Source of the DNA: Eucalyptus grandis
Lineage: Eukaryota; Streptophyta; Magnoliopsida; Myrtales; Myrtaceae
Reading direction: 5' to 3'
Assembly (NCBI RefSeq): GCF_016545825.1
Contig: NC_052618.1
Coordinates: forward strand, 42,602,196-42,666,195
Length of the DNA: 64,000 nucleotides
Part shown: in pieces, positions 11,501 through 21,346 of the stretch
Numbering within the stretch: the first letter of the stretch is position 1
Layout: each line of letters opens with the position of its first letter
The notes under the pieces: model-generated
Told to the model about the DNA's origin: nothing
The model's input: only the letters and a program-made list of their open reading frames with translations
Databases searched by the model: none
Position numbers and translations under genes: made by a program

Positions 11501-12821
11501 TTCATACTTACACATTCAAAAAAACTCTCTCTCACCAGTCTCTCTTCCTCTCACCCTCCTAGCACCACCCTCTCCTTTCACGCTGTTTCATCTCTCATCT
11601 TGTTGTCGTCACCCTAAAGTTACCTCGTTATCCTTGCTCAAGGTAGAAAGCTATGCACACTTTTATGTAGTTTGCCAATGATATCGGGTTTAGAATGGGA
11701 GTTGAAAGCCGGAGTACAATGATTCCCCTCACCCTAGCAAGCGATGCAAACTCAATATCTCAATCTATCGGTTTACCGAGTTGGTTATGGCATTTCATTT
11801 TTATAGTATGTTGATCTAGTGCTTTTCCTTGAAAACCTATCTTCATTTTTCATTAGCCAGGAGCCCTTAACTTTATTTGCATTGCTAGAATCTTCTCCTA
11901 TTTAAGTTAAAAGTTAAATTGTATGCGAAAATAAAGCTTTTGTCACTATCTTACATTGAATCACTCTAGAGTTTATTACATATTAATGGCTTGATTTCGA
12001 GTCTCATTAGTGTTGTTCACATGATTTCACATGATATTAGGCCTCAGGGTTGCCTTGGGATTTTTCCATGACAACCGTGCCCATTTGAACAAAAAATGAG
12101 CACCGAACGCTCGCTGTCTAGCACCTTTAGTGTGTTGAACAGCGGACTCTGGGACTCATTATGATCAATTTGAGGGCTCTAGGCAAACACGGAGAATCTC
12201 TTTTACCTTAGTATGTCATTTGAGAAATTTCCTAGCATTATCAAATGTATTGGGGGCTCAAATAAGTGATTCAAGCCTGCCGTCCATTGGCTTTAACATG
12301 CTGAAAAAGCAGGTCTAGGGTTCTTATTTGACTCCAATGAGGGTCTTAGGACGTCCCCTTTTACATTAGTATGCGTTTTGGGTCAAAATCGCATGTTTAG
12401 GCTTTACGGTGGTTTAATTCACGTAACCATAGTTTATCTGTGGTTAATTGATGAGTTTAGTGTGGTTTATATATTTAATCATGGTATCTTTAGAATATTC
12501 GTCCATAAAATAGATGAGATCTATCATTAAATTAAAATGTTCATTTTGTATTTGTCCTAACACTTCGATATATGACTATGACAATACACGTATACTGGAC
12601 CAATTGAGCGCATTTGCTGCATTTTCTAAAGATTTTTGCCTATTGCACTACATTCAAACTAAATATGTCTAATTCACGATTTCTACATTTTTAGACAGCT
12701 CTAGATACATGGTAAAACTTGACGAGCTTAATTATTTTAATAATATAGAAGTATTTTCGTCTTTTGAATTCATCAACACTATAGTATATTAGACTCGTCC
12801 TCAAAATACTTTGACTTTTGA
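11501..12821. other. Intergenic with a diverged direct repeat
   Basis: No gene recognised. Two diverged direct copies of about 160-170 bp lie at about 12110-12240 and 12280-12400. Each has the order TTTAGTGTGTTGAA or TTTAACATGCTGAA, then TTGAGGGCTCTAGG or ATGAGGGTCTTAGG, then CTTTTAC followed by TTAGTATG. They may be subrepeats of an old LTR. Confidence 0.4.
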
Positions 12822-12903
12822 TATTGTAGACAATAGTTTTTGAGTTTGAGCCCATGAAGGAACCCGATCCAAATAGAACCTGTGGTTTGACACTTGAACG
12901 TAA
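12822..12903 (+). repeat. Left part of a direct repeat shared with 16846 (LTR-like)
   Basis: The run TGTAGACAATAG ... GAGTTTGAGCCCATGAAGG matches TGTTGAGAATATG ... AAGTTTAAGTCCATGAAGG at 16846. The match resumes after the MITE at 12904-14253, at 14254-14420 (AAGAAATTATG ... ATACTTTCCATCTTGG against AAGAAATTGTTG ... ATGCTTTCCATGTTGG). The MITE therefore interrupts this copy. It could be the 5' LTR of an old small copia element. Confidence 0.5.
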
Positions 12904-14253
12904 GGGTGCATTTGATTGGACTTTAGGGGAAAACCTTTGAGAAAATACTAAGGACTTTAAGTTAAAGACGTTTGCATAATTTTAATTTAAAAGTCCATTG
13001 TGAAATACTTTTGAGCACAATAGTGTTTGGAGAAATTTACATTTACAAATGACTACCGTGATGCAATAAAAAAAAAAAAAAAAAATAATTGGTCGATGAA
13101 GGGCAGGCAGTTGCTGGTGATCGAAATCTGTTGCTGGCGGCCAATGTCTCAGGTTGCAAGACCTGAATCGACCATCGAGACCACCGACGAGGGCCGCCTA
13201 GGGTTGGCGACCCTTGGTGAAGGTTGTGCAACCCAAGTGAAGGCCACCTGAAGTCACGTGACCTTAGCAAGGGTCACTCGGTTGCGTGCCATGGAGGTCA
13301 CACTATCAAACTCATCATCACAACATCTTGTCCTCCATCTTCTTCTCCACCATCTCTCAATCTCTTTTCTCGAGGACCATGAAGAAACAAAAGCTCGACG
13401 GTCTCGGCGTTGGAGGGCTGCATGCTCTTCGACCTCCTCTCCAAGGAGATTGTGTTCCTAATCCTCGACTCCCCGGATTGGGACCTACTTTACTGCAAGT
13501 CCCTCTCCCTCATCTACTGCTCTTTTCACACCATCAAGTCCTAGCATTGAGAGTCTCTCCACCACCTCAGCATCGAGCACCTCCCCACCGCCCTTGCGCG
13601 CTACCCCAATGCTGCTGCCCTCGACCTCTCCCTCTGCCCCTGCGTCACCGACGCCTCCCTCACCATTATCGTCGCCACCCATGGGGATGCCCTCTGCTCC
13701 CTCAACCTCTTCAAGTCTTGGTTCTTCACCATCACCGAACTGTTGGCTCGTGATGACTTAGGCAACCTAGATCTGAGTCACCGGAGGTTGCGAGACCTCT
13801 TCGTAGAGGTCATATGACCTAGATCTAGGTCACGACAATACAACTCACAAGAGATCATCGAGTTCTCATGACTGGTCGGCAACGGTCACCACGACCACAT
13901 CAACCTCACGTCAACCTCTTTCTAGCCCGTTGCTGGCCTCTCACAACCCCATGCAACCTCGCTGGCTAACCTCAACGGAGAAAAAGGTTAATAGTCGTGA
14001 GGGAAAAACTAGAAAAACTAAATGTCAATAAAGATATTTTTTGAAGAAAATTTTTGTCTTATTTCCCTCTTAGCATGCTGAGAAGGCTAAATGCCCAAGG
14101 TAGCCTCATATCTGCCTTGGACTTTCAGCCTTCCAAAGGCCTATTTTCTCTCAATCATCTTTGCAAAAAAAAAAATTCCCAAACACCATTTTTTTAGCCC
14201 AAAGGGTTTTGGATGCCCAAAGTGGCTTGGAAAAGCCACTCCCAAATGCACCC
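12904..14253. mobile_element. Pack-type PIF/Harbinger element carrying a gene fragment
   Basis: A 1350-bp element flanked by TAA (12901-12903 and 14254-14256), with ends GGGTGCATTTGATTGG and, reverse-complemented, GGGTGCATTTGGGAGTGG. A TAA duplication and GGGTGCATTTG ends fit PIF/Harbinger. The sub-terminal parts are GC-rich with GAGGGTC/GGTCACC phrases. In the middle (about 13379-13780) it carries an F-box/LRR gene fragment. No transposase was seen. It is inserted inside the LTR-like repeat whose intact counterpart is at 16846-17250. Confidence 0.75.
13379..13780 (+). pseudogene. Captured fragment of an F-box/LRR-repeat gene
   Basis: After an ATG with MKKQKL at 13379 and an apparent one-base shift near 13420, one frame reads FDLLSKEIVFLILDSPD, KSLSLIYCSFHTIKS, ESLHHLSIEHLPTALARYP, AAALDLSLCPCVTDASL, then THGDALCSLNLFKSWFF. 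This is the F-box start followed by the first leucine-rich repeats of plant FBL3-type proteins (LDLSLCP.VTDASL, LRSLNLSRS.FF-like). Two in-frame stops lie between SFHTIKS and ESLHHL, and the fragment ends after about 125 codons inside the element. It has no intron in this part and is far shorter than a full gene (usually over 600 residues), so it is a non-functional captured piece. Confidence 0.75.
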
Positions 14254-14420
14254 TAAGAAATTATGTGCAATACTTTCCATCTTGGGAGTTGGATCCTAGG
14301 TTGAGTCGAATAAAAGAGATTTCCTATATTGGATACAAATATGTATCCCAAAGTGGCAAAAAGCTTTTGGCTATAATGTAAAAATGTGTTAAGTCAATAG
14401 GTCTTATGGTTTCATTTTAT
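14254..14420 (+). repeat. Right part of the LTR-like direct repeat
   Basis: Continues the repeat begun at 12822 and matches about 16940-17230: CTTTCCATCTTGGGAGTTGG against CTTTCCATGTTGGACTTGG, then GGTTGAGTCG against GTTTGAGTAGG, then AAGTCAATAGGTCTTATGG against AAGTTAATAGATACTGTGA. Confidence 0.45.
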
Positions 14421-14539
14421 ATCTTTTTATAAGATTGATAAATTATTTCATAGGAATTGCAAGACTAAACATTATCCTATTATAGTAAATATTATTCTAT
14501 AAATGGTTTGGTGATCATCAACATTTTTAGGGATGTTTC

Positions 14540-14790
14540 TCCAATAAAAAGTTGGCAAGCTTCCTTATGGCGTGCTCATCACTCAAATCATGCGGTCCAA
14601 TGGTATTGATTTTGCTAACGTTGCTGACCAGAGCTTGGTCAATATTGAAATTGGGAAGGAAACGCTGAAAAAGATGATGTTAAGAATGTCTACGGAAGGA
14701 TGGATTGACCCTAGGAATGAGGTGATTTCTATCGGCCAAGGCACCCGTGCTTGTGCAGATGTAGTAAACTGCTCATCGACCCTATCTTGA
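14540..14790 (+). pseudogene. Fragment of the extra 3' ORF of a Sirevirus-type element
   Basis: The frame reads KLPYGVLITQIMRSNGIDF and then IEIGKETLKKMMLRMS. This is the counterpart of QLPYLALVTQLFRHFQIQF ... LKMISKMWLKDLN in the extra ORF of element B, at the same distance before the purine tract. Only the middle of the ORF remains; the downstream charged part is not recognisable. Confidence 0.55.
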
Positions 14791-15131
14791 AAGATCACCA
14801 TCTCCTGTGGGTCTACCTATCTCTTCTGCTCTTGTGCAAGTCCAAGTGGATGTTCAGGAATTAATGACTTTAATCGCTTCCATTAGAAATATCTTGTGAA
14901 AGCAGAGCGAACCATTCTAAGCCTGAACTGTTACAACCCTCTTTAACCAACCTAGAATAATCTCCGCCTACTATCCCTTCCCAGCAACGCAATTGCTCTT
15001 ACCAACCTTAGATTTTACTATGTTTCGTGCTTGCTCGCCTTTGTTTCTTGAACAGTTGCTATTGGCTGATGTATGCTTCTATTCAAACTTAATAGAACCA
15101 TCTTTTGCATACTACTTATGTTATTTTTGCT

Positions 15132-15148
15132 AATGACAAAAGGGGGAG
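15132..15148 (+). other. Polypurine tract of the decayed Sirevirus-type element
   Basis: GACAAAAGGGGGAGAAA follows TTTGCTAAT, as in element C (62221 region) and A (37703 region). In Sirevirus-type elements such tracts precede the 3' LTR by several hundred bases. Here the LTR starts about 480 bases later. Confidence 0.7.
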
Positions 15149-15628
15149 AAAATGGCTGAGATGTGATAATTGCTATGATTAACTAAAATATGGAGAATGA
15201 TCAAATGCGTTGATAATCTGTATATATGGTGATGTCTTGTGATAATCTGAAATGATATCACTAAGATAGGGAAATCAATAAGTAATTGCACATATTAATA
15301 GTTTATTCAAATTGTTAACATATTGTCTCCCCAAACTTGTCTTTTGATGAATTTCATCCCTATTTTATTCGTCATCTTTTTTTGATTTATCATAAGAATA
15401 TTGCTAATCAAGGAGTGTGAAGCTTATTGATAATGTCACTCAAACTCTTCTAGAATTCATCTCTGAGTTCATTGAAAATCATTTGAAGATCCTATAATCA
15501 ACTTAGTTACGCTAGATTGATAATTATCACTTCTGCAAACATTTACTTTGCTTGCAAATTCATTGCAAATGTTTTTATCAGATTTACGAGATAGTTTTCT
15601 CATCATAAAAAAAAAAAAATGGGGAAAT

Positions 15629-16638
15629 TGTTGGAAAATTAGCCTTAGAAATTTTAATGGTCCCAAAAATATCATTGGAATAATATTTAATATAATAATT
15701 GCATATGTTCGTGCTGATTATTCGAGACTACGTGATATCTGTGATGTATTTTCATTGGAAGGAGATCACAAGATGTTTGGCCGTAAATATCACCAACTAA
15801 CTATGATAATTGGCTTTTGACGATTTCTATATGGTTGAGGTTGATGATGCTGGATAATGATCATTTGAGGATGTTTGTGGAGACTTAAATATAGCTATTG
15901 GTAGCTGAACTAACATAGCAGGAGAATTGGAAATCGTCAGAGAACGGTAAATAGCTTTTGTCAGAATTTTCAAAGTGACCAGCAATAGCGCAGGACCTAT
16001 TTCGAGGAAGCTTGTTAATGTTCATAGAAAATGACTGTATAGATAGTCTAGCTTCTGAACAACAATTAGTGAAGAATCCCGATGGCTTCTTGCTTCTTAG
16101 GATAATCTCTAACAAAATGACTGAAGATGTCTATATAAGAGAAGATCATTGAAACCAAATGGGTTGGACAAAAATCTAGAGTAAGTTGTGAGTTTTCAAC
16201 TATGCATTTTAAGCAAATAGTGTTTCATTCTCTTGAGATCACCAATGTAGTAATCTTGCTACATTCTAATCATGAGAAGATTAAGTGTACAATCTTGATA
16301 GTAGTATCCAAGTCCCGATAGCGTGATTTATCATCTGATAGGATCAATATTTGTTAGTTGTAACTTATCTTAATGATTACTAGTACAATCCAACTTAACA
16401 TGTAATTATTAGTCTTGAGAGTAAACGTAGGCTTAGTGAATAAGCCAAACCACTTTATATTGTTGTGTGCTCTTCTTGCCTCAGTTCTTATTTAATCAAT
16501 GGCACATTAGCATAAGCAGATATCTCTAAAATTTGCTTCTCGTAGTTTCAAAGTATTGGCTGTTGATTTCCACATCATTTTTAATATTCTATCAATGCAT
16601 ATAGATTCTTCCTCTAGGTCGCATATTTAGACTTGACA
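15629..16638 (+). repeat. 3' LTR of the decayed Sirevirus-type element
   Basis: Starts TGTTGGAAAATTAG right after AATGGGGAAAT, which mirrors the tract-LTR junctions of A, B and C. It contains GAGAGTAAACGTAGGCTT ... AAGCC ... CCACTTTATA near 16418-16458 and TTCTTCCTCTAGGTCG near 16606-16622, matching the conserved LTR landmarks GAGAGTGGACGTAGGCTT ... AAGCC ... CCACTATAAA and CACCTCCCTCTAGGTG. It ends near TTGACA. It is much more diverged than the LTRs of A, B and C. The 5' part of the element is gone. Confidence 0.75.
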
Positions 16639-16845
16639 CAATTGTTTTACTATATTTGATAGAAGTGACCGTGTCTGCAAATCCTTGTGGAGGGTTTAAG
16701 TTGCAGGTAAAGGTCCTTAATTAGGAAGTTCAAGCGCAGTGTGGTATGGCGATTAAGCTTATGAGGTGTCGTGGGAGAGTACCAATGATCAAGTTCAAGC
16801 GAAATGATTGTGACTTGACTCAAATGTCGAGCCAAACTGGAAATT

Positions 16846-17250
16846 GTTGAGAATATGTCTTAAGTTTAAGTCCATGAAGGCAAATTGATCCAAGTAAAAA
16901 TTCTATTTCAAAGTATGATTTCTGATTTGACCCCAGGATAAGCAAGAAATTGTTGAAATGCTTTCCATGTTGGACTTGGATTCATAGTTTGAGTAGGTTT
17001 CCTAATTTAAGCTAAAAGAGGTTTTCTTTTTTCGATAGATATATGCGTGTGTGCGCACGCGCGACATGGCTTTTTGGTTTTTGACCCTTAATGAATGGGG
17101 AGCTTTTTAGCCAAAACAATTAATTTAGTGGTGCGCTCATGAATTACATCCCGAAGAAATTGTAAATGTTCAAGTTAATAGATACTGTGACAAGATTTGT
17201 GTATTATTTTGTAAGATTGAGAAATTGTAAATGTTTAAGTCAATAGATAT
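16846..17250 (+). repeat. Direct repeat / LTR-like copy
   Basis: Partner of 12822-12903 plus 14254-14420. It starts TGTTGAGAATATG and is preceded by CCAAACTGGAAAT, which resembles the purine-rich junction before a copia 3' LTR. The 200 bases before it show no coding. If both copies are LTRs, the decayed Sirevirus remnant at 14.5-16.6 kb lies between them as a nested insertion. Confidence 0.45.
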
Positions 17251-17275
17251 TGTGACAAGATTTGTATATGAGTAA

Positions 17276-17310
17276 ACTAGAACTCGTGCAAACACGGGTA
17301 GCTTACTAGT
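17276..17310 (+). other. Candidate Helitron 3' terminus
   Basis: A short hairpin (CTCGTG CAAA CACGGG, one wobble) is followed 12 bases later by CTAGT and then T at 17311. A hairpin about 10-12 bases before a terminal CTRR, with T outside, is the Helitron 3' pattern. The 5' end (TC) and any Rep/helicase gene were not found, so this would be a non-autonomous copy. Confidence 0.45.
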
Positions 17311-19135
17311 TATATGCGACTGTCAAGGATGTGCTATGGTGCAATACCTTCGACTTTACAATTTAAACTTTTAATACTTAAAATAAGATGGGCATTTTTT
17401 ATCCTCATTGTTATGGAGTACTGTTTTAATTCACACCAACTTTATTTGGGATGCTAATGTAACTTTATTATCACTTAGGTTTGTTTGTTTTATGGAAATT
17501 AAATGATTTCATAAATATTTCCTAAAAAACGATCATTTGGAATGCTTATAAAAATGAATGAATTATTCATTCTACAAAAAAAAAAAAAAATTATTCCTGA
17601 AATTATTAAGTCATAAATTATTGTCAATAATAACAAAATTCTTCATTAACTAATTATCTTAAATGATACTAGAATCAAATTTTAAATTATTCACTTTCGC
17701 GAAGCAAATACACATTCAATTAAAGTGAGAATTCGTAGAACAATTTAGGTTTCTTTTTTATACTGAATGATTGTATAGTTCAATATAGGTAATTTAATTT
17801 TAAATACAAATGGACAAGGCAGCACGTTTCCCGACATGTCACTTGCCTAAAAGTCAACTAGGCATGGCGTATGACGATCCAATATCCATCCATGTTCCGT
17901 GAATTTAGAATCTCAACTCGCCTGTCCAGTAGCGTACGGAGGTTGACTTTGGACGCATGATTTGATCACTCTCGCTGTGCACTTGGATAACCGTAATTTA
18001 AAACCGACAATGAGTGCTACGACTATATCGCGATAATGCAAATTTAATAATAAAGTTCGCTGTCAAACGTTTATAATAATTAATCTACTTTGCTTGGTCA
18101 ATTGTTATCCGCAGTCACTGCGCCACGCCTCTTCCCATTTTTGGGTTTTGGCGAAGTTCTCAATTAGGGATGGATTTATTCAGTTTTGAGCGTGCATGAG
18201 GAGATTTGGACAAAGGCCATGCTCTTAATCATTTTCTGTAATTCTTTGACGACCCTTAGAATTTCCCCTTACCTTTTTAAAATACATCAGACAAACTCCA
18301 TGTATTTATTAAAAAAAAAAAATGTAGAGAATATTGTGCCATTTGGATTATGTGAGTTCGTTGGCGAATTATATAAGATCAATTTAGGAGGAACATACTC
18401 ATAATAGGCCTTGGGAGACCCCAGGTGAAGGAAATGGCAGGAAGATACTCCGAGTTCTAAATTCTCTCTTTTCTTTTCATCTCGCAGAAATTAAAAATTT
18501 GCAAGAATATTGCACGCAAATTTCATCACCTAAAACAAAGTGAAAGTTTAGGGTAGATGTCATTGTTCGGAACAAAACGCACACTAGCCTGAAAGTTCGG
18601 GAGGGGTTTTATGCAATTTCCAATAAAAAAGAATTGCTTGACAAAAGTAATTTTTCTCTTTGAATAATCTCGAGCCTTATCAAAGAAATAATGATTATTT
18701 TAGGGAATTAGATTACAAGACAATATTGTGACACACCTTATATATTCGGCCCAACTAATCCTCATTCCTCACTTATCCATGTAAATATATATCAATTAAC
18801 ATTAGAGAACTCTCCATAATGAAAAGATGAGCGATTTCAAAGACTATTCTAAATAGAGGTGGGGCGATTCAAATGCAAAATTTGTCGCATTCAAACCAAT
18901 TGGGTGAAGTATGCAATAAAATTTGGCCACATAACTTTACGAAAATGATATTGTTGTCATCTGACATTATTTCTTTTATGCGAAGGTCAACCTCAATTCT
19001 TTTTGTGGGGCTAGAACCCTTGTGTGACAAGTATATTAGAAAGAGTAGGCTATTGGAGTAATATAGGACGTACATGAGGGGCATTGCCAGGGAATTCTTG
19101 AGATATTTTTCTTAGATGTCCCTTTCATGAAGTCA
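17311..19135. other. Intergenic, no gene recognised
   Basis: AT-rich unique-looking DNA. Only short chance reading frames occur (for example about 18186-18404 and 18873-19061). No repeat partner, promoter or known domain could be recognised. Confidence 0.5.
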
Positions 19136-21272
19136 GACAAGATTGGCCTACATATTCACATTCACCTTGGGAGAAGTAAACAACTGTGTGGAAAATAGAA
19201 ATATAAATTAGGTATCCAATTGACAACTGAATGGTTTTGTAGCATTGACAAAACTATGTTACCTCATCGGACCCGAAGAGCTTTTTAAGGCCCCTTTGTT
19301 TTCTTTTTGGTTCAGAAGGGCCACTTAAGACAACTATTATGATTTCTTGAATGACTACCAACGTGGGGCATTTTAAGTATCATATTGACTCATTTTTACG
19401 GTCACAGATTCAACTCCTATTGAGAGCACTCCACACATCAAATTAATGTGAAAGACCACTCTATGAGTAAAATCTCAAATACACCAAACTGACTTGGGGG
19501 ACTGACATAAATCCCTTTGAGAGGTGGAACAGTCGAGATTTACTTAAGTAGGCTTGGACAACATTTGATTTATTATAAAAGGAAAAGCTTATACTATTAA
19601 GAATAGTAATGTCCTCTAAGGTAAATGAAATGGTTTTCATGATTGCCAATGTGGGGCTTTTCGAATTTTGCAAATTACACATTGCCATTTTCAATTTTCC
19701 AAATAACGTATGTATCCGTGTAATTAGTTTTGTCTTAAGAACCAACGTGTTTTTGACCTAGATGGCGGGGGAGTTTGCCCATTCTCATGATTTTTTCATC
19801 CAAGTCCTTGTTGATAGCACTGCATGAGTAAAATCCTAAATGCACAATATTGAGTGCCCTTAAGATCTTCTCAGGATGTGGACTAATTGATGTGTGCGAA
19901 AATAGACTCATACGCCACTTGACTCGCTGTACAAAACAAAAGCTTATGTTATCAAAAAATTGACTGATTGTATGTTATATTGTTGAGAATCCCCCAACTC
20001 AAAACTTGTACCTAGTAAAGTGACAAAAGGTTGAATGAAATGTGCACTAAATACTTAAAGCGAAAGAACGATACCGTGAAGATCAATGGTATACTTTGTT
20101 GTAGTGTGATAGTTTGAAATGTTTGGAGTAAGCGATTGAACAAGTTATTAACTCAAAGTAGGGAAAGCTTTCTAATTACGTATAATTTACGCTATTAGAA
20201 GAAATCATATAATTTTATCTCTTATGAAACCACAAATGAAAAAGAACACGATACATTCTCTCTCTATATGTCAATGTCATTTAATTATTAAAACAATGAC
20301 AAAGAAAAGGGGGAAAACATTTTTTTTTGGGGGACGCGCGATGATTATTGGGGCCGGCACGTAAGATCCCTAGAGAATAGCTCAATCAATCACAGTTAAT
20401 TAATTTTGATAAAATAATTTCATATAATAACATGAAGTGGGGCCTTTTTCCCAAAATATAACTAAAAATGGATTTCGTCCTAGATAAAGTCTTGAAGAGG
20501 CAAATTTAATCTCAAATAAGACCTTAAATTGACAAGCCGACCAAAACTTCACTAGTCGATGAACATGTGTGACTCACAGGACGCTTGGCAAAACATGACT
20601 AGGGCATTTTCATTCAGAAATATTTTCTTCTTTTTCTTTCTTTTTCTTTCTTCTTCCTTCCGCAATCATGTAAGTTTCGTGTGCTCTTTGTCTGACCGGG
20701 CAAACTAAGTTTGTCATTTGAAAATATTATTTGAGACAAGATTTGGTCTTGATCCTCTTTTGAGAAAAGACCCCCAATTAAAGTTATTACTCAACGTTTT
20801 CCCCGGGTTCTACCCTTAGCTGTGATCAACTTGCACTTTTCCTTATTGGGCTTTCTTTCTTTCTTCTGAATAGAACCTTGGAACTAAAAAAAATACATGT
20901 CATTATTGGAAACGCCCCTTAAAGGAAAGGGAAAAAAATGTAGTTAATAGTAGTTACATTAGTAAGAGATAAGTTTAGACAGTTGACTCATGAGAAAGTA
21001 CATAGTTGAATCTATCTCAGCTAGCATATGTGGAAAGCGACAAAAGCGCGCAACTTACCAAGTCGATCAATGGGGCCTAGTCACCTTGAATAGAAATCCT
21101 TTTATCCTGATCCTATAAGCGAAACAAACACGTCTCACCGACAAAAAAAAAAAAAAAAAGTCAAATTTTTTTAGATAAACAAACCTCAATGATCACCTTT
21201 TTTTCCCATTAAACAGTTCGCACGATTTGTACAGCCGAATGTGCGGTTAAAGCGTCAGCACTCTCGAAGCTC

Positions 21273-21279
21273 TATAAAG
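21273..21279 (+). promoter_or_regulatory. TATA box of K+ transporter copy 2
   Basis: TATAAAG about 68 bp before the ATG at 21347, at the same relative place as in copy 1 and within conserved flanking sequence. Confidence 0.65.
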
Positions 21280-21346
21280 TGCGGAACCATCCCTTCACGT
21301 TGAGAGAAAGGAACAGAACGAAAAAAGGCCGGCGAGGAGGAAAAAA

